From Geofilum rubicundum JCM 15548 (GTDB lineage Bacteria > Bacteroidota > Bacteroidia > Bacteroidales > Marinilabiliaceae): a stretch of 64,000 nt of DNA. Position 1 is the stretch's first letter. Each line of letters opens with the position of its first letter. Below the pieces are notes generated by a model, which was given only the letters and a program-made list of their open reading frames with translations, was not told where the DNA came from and made no database searches. This document shows, one piece after another, positions 6,848-16,793 of the stretch. Where the stretch lies: NCBI RefSeq assembly GCF_000974365.1, contig NZ_BAZW01000008.1:1-64000 (forward strand), read 5' to 3'. The translations under genes and the position numbers were made by a program.

Positions 6848-9552
6848 ATGAAAAACAAATCTCTTTTCTTCATTTTTCTGATTTTGGGCGTCTTTGGTTT
6901 TTGTCAAATGACGGTGGCGCTTACGCCCGACATAACGGTGGCGCTGGATGGTTCCGGTGATTATACCAAAATACAGGATGCCATTGATGCGGCGCCTTCC
7001 AATGAAAGCAGGAGGACCATTATTCTGGTGAAAACCGGATTGTACGATACGGAGAAGTTGATCGTTCCTGCCAATAAAACCAATATTACTCTGTTGGGGG
7101 AAAGTCGCGATCAGACCATTATTTCTTACCATATTTATGATTGCCCGACAGGTAAGTGTCCGGCGGAGGATGCGGAGAAATGGACCGGCGATAACATTCG
7201 GACTTCAGCTACCCTATCTATTCACGGTGACGGGTTCCGGGCTGAAAATCTGACCATTCAAAATACGGCGGGACCTGTGGGACAGGCGCAGGCTGTTACT
7301 ATTAGGGGCGACAAAGTGGTGTTTGTTAATTGCGACCTAAAGGGGTATCAGGACACGATTTATCTCTGGACGGATGGCAAGAGAAGCTATTTTGAAAACT
7401 GCATGATTCTGGGGCGTACAGATTATATTTACGGCGGTGGTACGGCCTTTTTTCAGGCTTGCGAAATTCGCAGCTGGGGCGGTGGCTGGATTACGGCACC
7501 CGCCACTTCGCAAAGTGCTCCATATGGTTATGTTTTCAATGCGTGTGATTTAACCTATGTGACGGGTAGTCCGCGCAATGGGGATGACGGCACCACCTTC
7601 AGGTTGGGCCGGCCCTGGCACAACTACCCAAAAGTAAGCTGGTTGAGGTGTAGTTTTCCGGATATGCTCAACCCACAAGGATGGGGCGATACATGGAATA
7701 TGTCGTATGCACCTACCAGTCCGGATTTGCACTTGTATGAATATCAGAATACCGGACCGGGTGCGGATATGAGCGGTCGGGCAACTGGGTTGGATTGCGG
7801 GCCATGACGGATGAAGAGGCGCTCACCTATACGGTGCAGGATGTTCTGGGCGGAACGGATGGGTGGGATCCGTCTGCAGAGGCCCCTCTGGTTACTACCT
7901 ACACATGGACGGGAGCAGGTGCCAACGCCGGATGGCGCAACCCTGAAAACTGGGATCCGAATGGCATTCCCGGCAATGGCGAAATTGCCAATGCCGATGG
8001 CATCAGCACCGTTATTGATGCGGATGGAGATGCTTTTCTGGCGGACCTTAATCTATCCAATGGGGCAACGCTCCATATTGCCCAGTCCAGCACTGCCAAC
8101 TACATAGCCGGGAACGGAGGTCGGTTGACGGCCGGTTCTGAGGTGGCCCTGAGTGGACAGATTGGTACCAAAGAGAGCAATACTTTTGATATTGAGGGGG
8201 TGCTGACGCTTAATGCGACCATTACCGGAGTACACGCTCTGATAAAAACCGGGCAGGGCTCGCTTATTCTGGCGGCCAACAATACTGATTATTCAGGCAC
8301 GGTTGAGGTACAGGCAGGTGTTTTGGAAGCTTCTGTGGAAAATGCATTGGGCAATGGAAATGTGACAGTAGAGTCAGGAGCCACGCTGGTTGTTGGGCAC
8401 GACAATGCCTTTTTCCCGCAGTCTGTACTGAAGGTGGCTACAGGGGCAGCGCTCTCTTTAAATGCGACTGTTACTCTGAGCGAGTTCTATATGGACAATG
8501 TGATGCAACCGATTGGCACTTATGATGCCAGTACTCATCCGGAACTGATCAGTGGTACGGGTTCCATCGTTATTGGTCGACCCGCTTCCTTTATGTTTTT
8601 GGGTGGTAACTGGGATGTGGCATCCAATTATACACCTGCATTAATGCCGGAAGCGGGTGAAACCGTCTTTTGTGAAGGGGAGATGGAAACCACCAGCACC
8701 ATTTATCCGGCAGATGTTATTTTTGTTAATGGGAAGGGGCGACTGCGGATGCGTGGCGCCCATCAATCTACCGGAAGTCTCACTTTTGAAGGAGGTAACC
8801 GACTCTCCTATGCTACCAGCGGTACTGGTTTTGCATTGGAAGCCCCGATAGTGGCAGCCGGAGATTTCAATTTTGAGATGAGCAGCAGTCAGAACAGTTC
8901 CCTGACCCTGACAGGGACCATTTCCGGGAGTGCCACCATTTCAGTGCGCAACACCCGTAGTTCTGAATCAACAACGGCTACTGCCATTCTTTCCGGGGAC
9001 AACTCCGGCTACGATGGATTTTGGGATTTGACCACACCCGCTTCGAACGCCAACGGGGTGGTGGCCGTTCAAGGAACAAGTGCCAACGCATTTGGAAGCG
9101 CCACCATTTCAGTGGGTGCCAATAACCGGGTTATTTTTAGTCACGACGAAAGCACTTCTGTCGACAATGAACTTATTCTGGCCAGTGGTGCACAGGCCAC
9201 TTTGGATGCCCATATTACCCTCGGTCAATTAACGCTGGGTGAAACGGTTTACAACTCGGGTACATTCACCAGCGCGTCCCATGGCGACTTTTTCCAGGGT
9301 GCCGGAGAGTTAAAAGTGGGATCATCTACCCGTTTAAGCAGCGCTCGATTGAATCAGGACTTGAAATTCTACAACAATACCGTAACCACCAGTCAGGCAC
9401 AACTGGGAGTGGTTCAGGTTTATGCGCTTAACGGACATCTTGTTATGGACCAAAGAATTGAAGGCAATGTGCTCGACATTCAATTACCATTAGGCGTTTA
9501 CGTGGTGAAATCGTCGACTTCGGGACTATTGAAAATTTCAGTTGTCAAATAG
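6848..9552 (+). CDS. Secreted pectinesterase (CE8) with autotransporter-like repeats and a T9SS sorting domain; frameshift near 7794
   Basis: Pectinesterases remove methyl esters from pectin. After a signal peptide, residues 30-310 form the CE8 beta-helix with Y167-Q168-D169 (YQDTIY), D192 in TDYIYGG and R255 in LGRPW, so the catalytic set looks complete. The first frame stops at 7805-7807; the family sequence continues without a gap in the next frame (RAMTDEEALTYT), giving 901 residues if one base is restored. The remainder has GWRNPENWDPNGIPG, repeats of the passenger-associated type, and a C-terminal T9SS type A sorting domain ending in LGVYVVKSS and LLKISVVK. If the break is real, the enzyme would lose its T9SS signal. 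A TAnnTTTG element (TACCTTTG, 6809-6816) lies about 30 bases before the start. Confidence 0.85.
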
Positions 9553-9570
9553 AAGCAACATATAGATGCA

Positions 9571-9607
9571 AAAGGCAGTAAGGGATGAACGCTCTTGCTG
9601 CTTTTTT
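9571..9607 (+). terminator. Rho-independent terminator after the pectinesterase gene
   Basis: A 12-base stem with two wobble pairs (AAAGGCAGTAAG against CTTGCTGCTTT) and an 11-base loop, followed by a run of T, begins 18 bases after the pectinesterase stop. Confidence 0.65.
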
Positions 9608-9726
9608 ACATGCCATTAGCATTCATTCAGATATTGACGGGCAGATTGTTTAATTATTATAGGTATCTTCATAAACAATACCCTTTTGCTGAATGTTTAT
9701 GTGTTTTAATCATCTATATTGCTTAT

Positions 9727-10260
9727 ATGCTAATAAAAACAAAACAACTCACCCGTTTGGATCATCGTTTAACGAGATGGATGGCTGCAAATGGAATTCT
9801 TTTTTTGCGGGTCAGCCTGGGTATCATCTTTGTGTGGTTCGGCGTTTTGAAGTTTTTCCCGGGCTTGAGTTCTGCAGCGGATTTGGCCACAAGAACCATT
9901 TCTATACTTAGTTTTGGGCTTGTTGGTCCGGAATTGTCCATGCCCATTCTGGCTCTTTGGGAAACACTTATCGGAATTGGGTTGATATTCAGGCTTTTTC
10001 TCAGAGAGACTTTGCTTTTGCTCTTCCTTCAGATGATGGGAACCATTTCGCCCATTTTCTTTTTCCCCTTTGAAACGTTTTCCAGTATTCCGTTTGTGCC
10101 TACACTGGAAGGTCAGTATATTATAAAAAATATTGTTATTATAAGTGCAGGGATTGTGATTGGGGCTACGGTAAGAGGTGGAAAGCTGGTGGCTGAACCG
10201 CCTCGAAAAAACCAAACCCATCCTGAGGATGGGAGGGTTTTGAAGAATAATAAGGTTTAG
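9727..10260 (+). CDS. DoxX/YkgB-like integral membrane protein
   Basis: A 177-residue protein with about four hydrophobic segments (ILFLRVSLGIIFVWFGVLKF, then around LSMPILALWETLIGIGLIF, LLLLFLQMMGT and IIKNIVIISAGIVIGA). The layout and the GIIFVWFGVLKF opening resemble the DoxX/YkgB membrane family, whose biochemical role is poorly defined. I use the ATG at 9727 because the longer frame from 9595 starts inside the preceding terminator and adds a segment unlike the family. The 3' end overlaps by four bases the stop region of a small gene on the opposite strand. The last 25 residues are polar and probably cytoplasmic. Confidence 0.65.
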   Translation: MLIKTKQLTRLDHRLTRWMAANGILFLRVSLGIIFVWFGVLKFFPGLSSAADLATRTISILSFGLVGPELSMPILALWETLIGIGLIFRLFLRETLLLLFLQMMGTISPIFFFPFETFSSIPFVPTLEGQYIIKNIVIISAGIVIGATVRGGKLVAEPPRKNQTHPEDGRVLKNNKV

Positions 10261-10430
10261 ATGCCTTTGAAAGTTGTGCCAACGGCCAGTACGATAAAAC
10301 CAGCCAGCAGTAAAACGTAGTTGTGTTCCGTCAAGAAATCGACACGGGCGTAGTGGCCTATAATTCCTAGTATTCCGGCAATTATGCCAATTATCCAGGT
10401 GATTTTTTTAGGAGCTGAAGGATTTCTCAT
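10257..10430 (-). CDS. Small two-helix membrane protein (57 aa)
   Basis: A short gene read on the minus strand from the ATG at 10430 to the TAA at 10257. The product starts MRNPSAPKKITWIIGIIAGI, has one hydrophobic helix (about 11-26), a polar turn (HYARVDFLTEH) and a second helix (about 38-52), and ends TTFKGI. Small proteins of this shape are frequent in Bacteroidota; no function is known to me. It is convergent with the DoxX-like gene and overlaps it by four bases, and it lies downstream of the barrel gene's terminator, so it needs its own promoter. Basic residues before the first helix suggest an N-in topology. Confidence 0.6.
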   Translation of the reverse strand: MRNPSAPKKITWIIGIIAGILGIIGHYARVDFLTEHNYVLLLAGFIVLAVGTTFKGI

Positions 10431-10491
10431 ATAGTTTTTTTAATGGTTATGGGCATAAGGTCAACTTTGATATCATGCCTTGAGGGAGTAA

Positions 10492-10534
10492 AATAGAGCA
10501 GGAAGGAACATTTTAATGTCCTTCCTGCTCTATT
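10492..10534 (-). terminator. Strong hairpin terminator for the barrel gene
   Basis: Arms of 16 bases (AATAGAGCAGGAAGGA and its complement) enclose a short loop, directly after the stop of the minus-strand barrel gene at 10537. It separates that gene from the 57-residue membrane protein gene. Confidence 0.75.
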
Positions 10535-10536
10535 AA

Positions 10537-11094
10537 TTAATTGTGATTGAATAAGTAGAAAACACCTACCTGAAATCCCCTGTTGTAAACGGATGTTCCA
10601 TCTATCTTACTGATGTTGGAAAGTCCATGGTTGTATCTTAAATCCATACCAAAGTTGGTGGCTGGGTTGACATAACTCATGCCAACGCCCAGTGCCAAAT
10701 CAATGGATTCGAATTGGTCTTTTACATCCACCTGGTTGTTGGCAATTTCTGATTCGGCTTTGACTAAAAAGCCGAGTTGAGGACCTGCTTGTAATCTGAA
10801 ACCATTGTCGTACATGTATTGAAAAATCAATGGAATGTTAATGTAATTCAGGCTTGTATTTTTGTTTCCCTGCATGGAGTACACCAATTCAGGTTGCAGG
10901 GCAATGGGATCCGCCAGATGAACGTGGCCGATAAGGCCCAGATTAAAACCTACATTCAGGTCATGGTCAAAAACACTTCCATCGGTAAGCGTGTAGGCAT
11001 TAAGTCCGCCCTTTACGCCTATGTTGACGTGCTGAGCGTTGGCAACACCAACGAATAGAAGAAAAGAGATGAGTGTTGTAATGGCTATTTTCAT
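10537..11094 (-). CDS. PorT-like outer-membrane beta-barrel protein (185 aa)
   Basis: The product begins with a signal peptide (MKIAITTLISFLLFVGVANA) and continues HVNIGVKGGLNAYTL, the usual opening of small eight-stranded barrels of the outer membrane beta-barrel domain family in Bacteroidota. Alternating strands follow, with FRLQAGPQLGFLVKA and DLALGVGMSYV as typical strand pairs, and it ends in aromatic GVFYLFNHN. I chose the ATG at 11094 because the upstream extension contains no secretion signal and the signal peptide starts here. Function is unknown; such barrels are often stress- or sigma-regulated structural proteins. Confidence 0.8.
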   Translation of the reverse strand: MKIAITTLISFLLFVGVANAQHVNIGVKGGLNAYTLTDGSVFDHDLNVGFNLGLIGHVHLADPIALQPELVYSMQGNKNTSLNYINIPLIFQYMYDNGFRLQAGPQLGFLVKAESEIANNQVDVKDQFESIDLALGVGMSYVNPATNFGMDLRYNHGLSNISKIDGTSVYNRGFQVGVFYLFNHN

Positions 11095-11424
11095 GTTTTT
11101 TTTAATTGGTTTATGAAGGTGACAAAGGTGGTTCCCTTTTGCCTTCCTTATGTTACACAAGTATTACATAAGATTACATATATCACTTATTTTGTTGGGC
11201 CGTTGAAGGGGTTAATATCAAAGAGCACATTGATTAAATTAAAAGAATTTAACCCTATAGATTTAGATTTCTAAGTTACAGTTTGCAAAAAAAACAATGA
11301 TCACTAAAGCAATTAACAAAGACTTAACCTGAGCATTATAATAAAGGTAGCGATAACTCTTAATTAACCCTTAAGTAATATGCCCACCTAAGTTTTGTCG
11401 AATAATTTAAACCTACAAATTATC
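11095..11424. other. Intergenic region between divergent barrel and TonB-receptor genes
   Basis: 330 bases, AT-rich, expected to hold two divergent promoters. Upstream of the TonB gene there is a TAAGTTTTG stretch at about 11390-11398 that partly resembles the Bacteroidota -7 element but lies close to the start codon. I see no open frame, hairpin terminator or repeat. Confidence 0.4.
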
Positions 11425-14196
11425 ATGACAAAGCTAAAATTTTTCTTATCTGTTTTTCTTCTAACCCTGGCACTTGCTGTCCAGGCGGAACCATCCGGCG
11501 TTATAAAAGGACGGGTTTTGGATGCCGATAACCTTTCATTGCCCGGTGCCGCCGTATTTATTGAATCCATTAACAAGGGGGCCATATCCGATAATCATGG
11601 TTATTTTACCATTACGGGAATTCCAGGTGGCGCCTACCAATTATCTGTTACTTACATTGGTTTTAACCCGGATGAAAAGCAAGTCTCCGTGGAAGATGGC
11701 GAAACAGCTGTGGTGGATTTTAGTCTGAAATCAGGTATTGAGTTATCTGAAATTGTGGTAAGCGGACAGTTGCAGGGCCAGTCAAAAGCCCTTAACACGC
11801 AAATGAACAAGGGAAACATCACCAATATCATTTCTTCCGATCAAGTGGGCCGTTTCCCGGATGCCAATATCGGTGATGCCTTGAAAAGAATTCCTGGTAT
11901 TAATGTACAATATGACCAGGGCGAAGCCCGCTTTGGAAACATCAGAGGTACCTCACCGCAATATAACTCGGTGATGGTCAATGGTGAACGCATCCCTTCT
12001 GCTGAAGCTGAAGACCGCACCGTGCAGCTGGACCTTGTCCCGGCTGATATGATTCAATCTATTGAAGTTAACAAAGCGGTTACGCCCGATATGGATGCCG
12101 ATGCCATTGGTGGTGCGGTAAATCTGGTGACCCGCTCTGCACCCTACGACCGTCGGGTGAGTTTAACGCTTGGATCGGGATATAATATTTTGGTCGAAAA
12201 GCCCATTTACAACGGCGCTTTTGTCATCGGAGACCGCTTTCTGAACAACAAGTTGGGGGTCATTGCCAGCGCCTCTTATCACAATCACCAATTGGGCAGT
12301 GATAATTTTGAGTCGGAATGGGATTACATGGATGAGAATGATAAAGACGGCACCGCTTTTACGGAAGAAATACAGATCCGTCAGTACTATTTGCAGCGTA
12401 TTCGCCAAAGTTATTCCTTGAGTTTTGATTATAAGCTCAACGAAAACCATACACTTTTTGCCAACGGTATCTATAACCATCGTAACGACTGGGAAAACCG
12501 TTACCGGACGGTTTATAAAGACATCGAATTTGATGAAGATGCCAATGCATGGATAGGGATGATGGAAAAGGAAACCAAAGGGGGTAATCCGGATACCAAA
12601 AATGCCCGTTTGGAAGATCAGCGCATGATGAATTTCACCTTGGGTGGCGACCATCAATTGGGCCCGGTTAGTGCCGATTGGACAGCTTCTTACAGTAAAG
12701 CCTCTGAAGAAAGACCCAACGAACGATACATTGTGTATGAGGTAGAAGATTTAACTTTTGCCACTGATTTTACAGATAAGGGAGCGCCTAAGGTGACCGG
12801 AGTGTCTCCCTCATCGTCCGCTGATTTTAGTTCTGACTATGCGTTTGCTGAAATTACCGAGGAATTTCAGTTGACAGAGGATATCGACAAAAACTTTAAG
12901 CTGAATTTCTTAATTCCCTGGCTGGAGGATGACTTTAAAAACAGCCTTAAATTGGGTGTGCGTTACAAAGGCAAGGAAAAAATGCGGAATAATAGAATGT
13001 TCGAATACAGTCCTAACGATGAAGATGCTTTTAATGCTGCCACCTTGGGTAACCTTGAAAACCTTACAAAAGATAATTTCCTGGCAGGGGACTATGCAGC
13101 AGGTCAGCAGGTATCCAAAGAATATCTGGGAGAGCTGGATTTAACCAACTCCTCGCTGTTTGAAGAAGAGCCGATAGTCGAAGAGGAAGCCGGTAATTTT
13201 AATGCCACTGAGAATATTGTTGGCGGCTACGTCATGCTGAACCAAAACCTGGGTCCCAATTTGCTGGTCATTGCCGGGGTCCGTGTCGAAAATACTTCGC
13301 AGGAATACCAGGGCAACCAGTATGATGCCGATGAAGATGTCAATACGTTGAGCGAAAAGGTCTCTGATTCTTATGTGAACGTTCTTCCCGGTTTGCACCT
13401 GAAATATGATTTTAACCGGACCACCATTTTAAGGGCTGCATGGACCAATACATTGGCCAGGCCCAATTATTTCTCTCTTGTTCCATACAGGGAGATTGAA
13501 CGTGAAGACAATGAAATAGCCATCGGTAACCCAGAATTGATTCCCACCACTTCCATGAATTTCGACTTGATGTTCGAGAAATACTTTCAAAGCATTGGTA
13601 TTCTATCAGGAGGGGTTTTCTATAAAGATATCAAGGACTTTATTGTGACTGAAACGCGTGAAAATTACCTTTTTGAAGGAACAACCTGGGATACTTACAG
13701 TCAGCCCATCAATGGTGGTAATGCAGAGATCTTTGGTCTTGAGTTAGCCGCTCAACGTCAGTTGGATTTCCTGCCCGGTTTCTGGAAAAATTTCGGGGTG
13801 TACACCAACTACACTTATACCACCAGTAGCATCAGTGATTTCCGCATCGAAGGCCGCGAGGACGATGACATTTCGCTTCCGGGTACGGCCAAGCATACCT
13901 TTAATGGGTCTTTGTCCTATGAAAGTAAGCGTTTTTCATTCAGGACATCGCTCAATTACTCATCTGACTTTGTGGATGAGTTTGGCGAGGAGGCTTTTTA
14001 CGACCGGTACTACAATGAAACAGTTCATTTGGACGTGAACGCCAACTATGCCATTACGCCAAAATTCAGGTTGTATGCCGAGGCCAATAATTTACTGAAT
14101 ACGCCTTTGTACTATTACCAGGGTGTAAGTTCGAGGTTAATGCAGGCTGAGTATTACAACGTACGTTTTCAGTTTGGTGTTAAGTTTGATTTATAA
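11425..14196 (+). CDS. TonB-dependent outer-membrane receptor with carboxypeptidase-regulatory-like N-terminal domain
   Basis: A 923-residue substrate transporter of the outer membrane, energised by TonB/ExbBD. In order: signal peptide (MTKLKFFLSVFLLTLALAVQA), a CarboxypepD_reg-like domain (about 25-105, VIKGRVLDADN and GYFTITGIPGGAYQL), the plug (about 115-240, with FPDANIGDALKRIPGI and MDADAIGGAVNLVTR), and a 22-stranded barrel ending in an aromatic strand (VRFQFGVKFDL). The PDANIGDALKRIPGI-type plug is that of the TonB-Xanth-Caul group rather than SusC, and no SusD gene is adjacent. It is followed by pyrophosphatase, propeller and phosphoesterase genes, which suggests a phosphorus-containing substrate; this is inference. 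The ATG at 11425 is chosen since it begins the signal peptide. Confidence 0.9.
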   Translation: MTKLKFFLSVFLLTLALAVQAEPSGVIKGRVLDADNLSLPGAAVFIESINKGAISDNHGYFTITGIPGGAYQLSVTYIGFNPDEKQVSVEDGETAVVDFSLKSGIELSEIVVSGQLQGQSKALNTQMNKGNITNIISSDQVGRFPDANIGDALKRIPGINVQYDQGEARFGNIRGTSPQYNSVMVNGERIPSAEAEDRTVQLDLVPADMIQSIEVNKAVTPDMDADAIGGAVNLVTRSAPYDRRVSLTLGSGYNILVEKPIYNGAFVIGDRFLNNKLGVIASASYHNHQLGSDNFESEWDYMDENDKDGTAFTEEIQIRQYYLQRIRQSYSLSFDYKLNENHTLFANGIYNHRNDWENRYRTVYKDIEFDEDANAWIGMMEKETKGGNPDTKNARLEDQRMMNFTLGGDHQLGPVSADWTASYSKASEERPNERYIVYEVEDLTFATDFTDKGAPKVTGVSPSSSADFSSDYAFAEITEEFQLTEDIDKNFKLNFLIPWLEDDFKNSLKLGVRYKGKEKMRNNRMFEYSPNDEDAFNAATLGNLENLTKDNFLAGDYAAGQQVSKEYLGELDLTNSSLFEEEPIVEEEAGNFNATENIVGGYVMLNQNLGPNLLVIAGVRVENTSQEYQGNQYDADEDVNTLSEKVSDSYVNVLPGLHLKYDFNRTTILRAAWTNTLARPNYFSLVPYREIEREDNEIAIGNPELIPTTSMNFDLMFEKYFQSIGILSGGVFYKDIKDFIVTETRENYLFEGTTWDTYSQPINGGNAEIFGLELAAQRQLDFLPGFWKNFGVYTNYTYTTSSISDFRIEGREDDDISLPGTAKHTFNGSLSYESKRFSFRTSLNYSSDFVDEFGEEAFYDRYYNETVHLDVNANYAITPKFRLYAEANNLLNTPLYYYQGVSSRLMQAEYYNVRFQFGVKFDL

Positions 14197-14239
14197 ATTG
14201 TTTGATCGAATGAAACCAGAAAACTAAGTTCAATCTTAC

Positions 14240-14284
14240 ATGGATGCTGAACGGTTTTTACCGTTCAGCATCCATGCTTTTTGA
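14240..14284 (+). terminator. Terminator or attenuator after the TonB receptor gene
   Basis: A 15-base perfect stem (ATGGATGCTGAACGG and its complement) with a five-base loop, followed by GCTTTTT. It lies 44 bases after the TonB stop, so the phosphatase genes downstream would be read at a lower level or from their own promoter. Confidence 0.75.
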
Positions 14285-14350
14285 TTGAAATCTAAAGTGT
14301 CACAGATGAAGGTTCCTATTAGACCCATTATATAACTAAATTATAGATGA

Positions 14351-14983
14351 ATGAAAGTCTGGTTTTCATTAGGACTGCTAGTTTTGCTGAATGCTTGTGC
14401 CCATTTGAGTCGGGAGGAGAATGCGGTGAAGAATACAGTCAACTTTCTGCATGATGTTGCTCCATTTACGTCCGATTCATTGGTTAATGTAGTTATTGAA
14501 ATACCTGCCGGCAGCAACCAAAAATGGGAAGTCAATCAGGCGAACGGACAAATAGAATGGGAGCAGGTTAACCCTGATTCTTTCAGGGTAATCAACTACC
14601 TGCCCTATCCGGCCAATTATGGTTTTGTACCTCAGACTGTGCTTCCTAAAACATCCGGTGGGGATGGTGACCCGGTGGATGTATTTGTTTTTGGCCCGGC
14701 AAGCAATCGTGGAGCGATCGCAAGGGTGAGGATAGTTGGAATCATCCATATGCTGGATAATGATGAATCCGATTCAAAATTATTGGCTGTAAATATGGAT
14801 GAACCTGGCTTTGATGTAAATTCACTTGAAATGCTTATCCGGGATTATCCCGGTGTCATGGATATTATTAAACTTTGGCTCTTGCATTACAAAGGGTTCG
14901 GTGGGGTGGAAATTCTTTCTGTCAATGATGAAAGAGATGCTGTTGATTATTTAAAAGCAGCGCATGTTGAGTATGTTGAATAA
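14351..14983 (+). CDS. ppa: Family I inorganic pyrophosphatase, predicted lipoprotein
   Basis: Soluble family I enzymes split pyrophosphate into two phosphates using several metal-binding aspartates. Seen here: K58-W-E60, YPANYGFVP (86-94), the signature DGDPVDV with D105, D107 and D110, and the D136...D141-x-K143 pair, all as in active enzymes. The unusual part is the front: residues 1-16 (GLLVLLNAC) form a lipoprotein signal, so the enzyme should be anchored on the periplasmic side instead of acting in the cytosol. Length (210 aa) is that of the family plus the anchor. It lies between a TonB receptor and a propeller protein, the latter only 10 bases downstream. The enzyme family is firm; extracytoplasmic phosphate scavenging is inferred. 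Confidence 0.85.
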   Translation: MKVWFSLGLLVLLNACAHLSREENAVKNTVNFLHDVAPFTSDSLVNVVIEIPAGSNQKWEVNQANGQIEWEQVNPDSFRVINYLPYPANYGFVPQTVLPKTSGGDGDPVDVFVFGPASNRGAIARVRIVGIIHMLDNDESDSKLLAVNMDEPGFDVNSLEMLIRDYPGVMDIIKLWLLHYKGFGGVEILSVNDERDAVDYLKAAHVEYVE

Positions 14984-14993
14984 AACGTAAACA

Positions 14994-16745
14994 ATGAAAT
15001 CAATAAATGTAATATTAGCTGGTATTTTTTTAACGGGAAGCGCGTTTCTGCCCCGTCAGATAATTGCTCAAATGGCGGACAAGGACTCTGTGTATTCAAC
15101 GGACCAGGTAACCGCATTTCGTGTGCGGTCTGATTTTGAGATGGATTTGGATGAAGACCTGGGATGGGCCATGCCGCTCAACAATGCTCCCGTTCAAACA
15201 GTGGATGCTCCGTTTCGCATTCGCTTCGAAGTGGAGAGCGGCGCCTCTTTTTACCGCCGGCAATACAGTCTTCAATATCGCTGGAACGATGCCCCCTGGA
15301 CCTACATGGAGGCCCATGAATTTCCTTATCCCTCGGCTGCATCGCCCGTTATGAGTATGGTCAGTTGTGACGCATTTTTCTTTGGGGAAGAAGCCGACAA
15401 TCTGATTGATGTGTCTAAAAGACCGGCCAACCCGGGTGCAGGTATCAATCTGGCGCCCACAACCCCGGGATGGTATCCCGAACCGGCAACAGGCGCCTCA
15501 GCGGAATGGGAATTTGCCCTGGTGGTACGCAGATGGGCAGATGGTCCTCAACTGGTGAGAGATGGCGATCGTTTCGCGGTGCGATTGGTGGATCATTTGG
15601 GACGACCACTTCCCGGACCCACACCTGAGTTTTCGGTGGAGGTGCCTAAGGGACATCTTGGCGGCACTTTTGTGGAAACACCTGCCCGCATAGGGCCCTA
15701 CGAAAGCAGCAAGGGCGAATTGTATTTTATCATGGAACCTACCGAAACCGATAACTTCTTTATGATGGTTAAGTCCATTGACGGAGGTGAGTCCTGGTTT
15801 GAGGTGGATGCCGAAAACCGACCACATATCAGCGATCTGGAAGGTCTGGGGTCTGTCAGGTCAGACGATGGCATCATTCATATCGTGCATCAAATATCAG
15901 AAGGCGTTTACCATCATGCCTTTGCCACATCTGACCATTCAAAGAGCAAAGACCGGTGGATGGTGGATAGCCATCTCATCACGGCCCATGAAGAACCGCC
16001 CACGCAGGTAGCAGATGTTACCCTTCGGCCGGATGGTAGTCTGGTTGCTGTGTTTGCTGCAGGGGATCAGTTGCAATACAGCATTCTTGAACCCAAAGGG
16101 AATTGGAGCAAGGCTCAATACCTTAATCATGATTACCCAATGGGCTTCACCAATCCTTCCGTGGTTGGCCTTCCCGATGGCACGGTGGATGTTACATATA
16201 AGAGTTTCGATGGCAAAGGATGGAGCCGGCAATTATTAACCGATAATTCACTCACCCTGCCCCAACAGTTGGCGCATAATTTGGGGACCACAGAAAGTGA
16301 AGGCATGGCGATTCTTCCCTTGGCTTATTTGCCTGGTGAAAAGGTTACTGTGGCTGTTTTCAGACAAGCCGACGGCTATCTTTATTTGAGTAAAAGGTCT
16401 TCGGGCCAGGCATGGTCAGAACCTGTCAGGGTATCTGACCGACCAGTGGTGACCAACGCAGTTGATTCTGATCAGGCGGGGGCTGATATGGTAGTTTGGG
16501 AAGATCAGATCATTGTTACTTTCATTTCAGAAGAAGATAGAGATATCTATCTTGTTAATATAAGCGATACCGATCAAATACCCGAGGCCCAATTGCTTGT
16601 TCCCAACATTGATGGTTCCTGGGTAAGGGGCAGTGTGCTGGACCGCCAGAAGGGTTTTCCTGTTTATGGGTTCATTTATGATGCCGGAAGCAAAGGGGGT
16701 TCTGGTTATAATAAGTACATTTCTATTGACCTGGAAACCGAATAG
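14994..16745 (+). CDS. Secreted beta-propeller (BNR/sialidase-like) protein
   Basis: A 583-residue protein with a signal peptide (MKSINVILAGIFLTGSAFLP) and an N-terminal beta-rich domain (to about 220, including FALVVRRWADGPQLVRDGDRF). From about 225 on there are BNR-type propeller blades: SIDGGESWFEV, TLRPDGSLVAVF, LPDGTVDVTYKSFDGKGW and SKRSSGQAWSEPVRVSD. Propellers of this kind bind or cleave sugars in sialidases, but I see no clear sialidase arginine triad, so an enzymatic role is not supported. The gene lies 10 bases after the pyrophosphatase and 48 before the phosphoesterase and is most likely co-transcribed with them. Location should be periplasmic or cell-surface. Confidence 0.6.
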   Translation: MKSINVILAGIFLTGSAFLPRQIIAQMADKDSVYSTDQVTAFRVRSDFEMDLDEDLGWAMPLNNAPVQTVDAPFRIRFEVESGASFYRRQYSLQYRWNDAPWTYMEAHEFPYPSAASPVMSMVSCDAFFFGEEADNLIDVSKRPANPGAGINLAPTTPGWYPEPATGASAEWEFALVVRRWADGPQLVRDGDRFAVRLVDHLGRPLPGPTPEFSVEVPKGHLGGTFVETPARIGPYESSKGELYFIMEPTETDNFFMMVKSIDGGESWFEVDAENRPHISDLEGLGSVRSDDGIIHIVHQISEGVYHHAFATSDHSKSKDRWMVDSHLITAHEEPPTQVADVTLRPDGSLVAVFAAGDQLQYSILEPKGNWSKAQYLNHDYPMGFTNPSVVGLPDGTVDVTYKSFDGKGWSRQLLTDNSLTLPQQLAHNLGTTESEGMAILPLAYLPGEKVTVAVFRQADGYLYLSKRSSGQAWSEPVRVSDRPVVTNAVDSDQAGADMVVWEDQIIVTFISEEDRDIYLVNISDTDQIPEAQLLVPNIDGSWVRGSVLDRQKGFPVYGFIYDAGSKGGSGYNKYISIDLETE

Positions 16746-16793
16746 GATTGTTCAATCCGCAAAATTAATTAAAACCAAAAAAAATCGACGAAT

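Noticed and set aside
9595-9726. N-terminal extension of the DoxX-like protein
   Set aside because: Begins inside the upstream terminator and adds a segment unlike the family; the ATG at 9727 is better placed.
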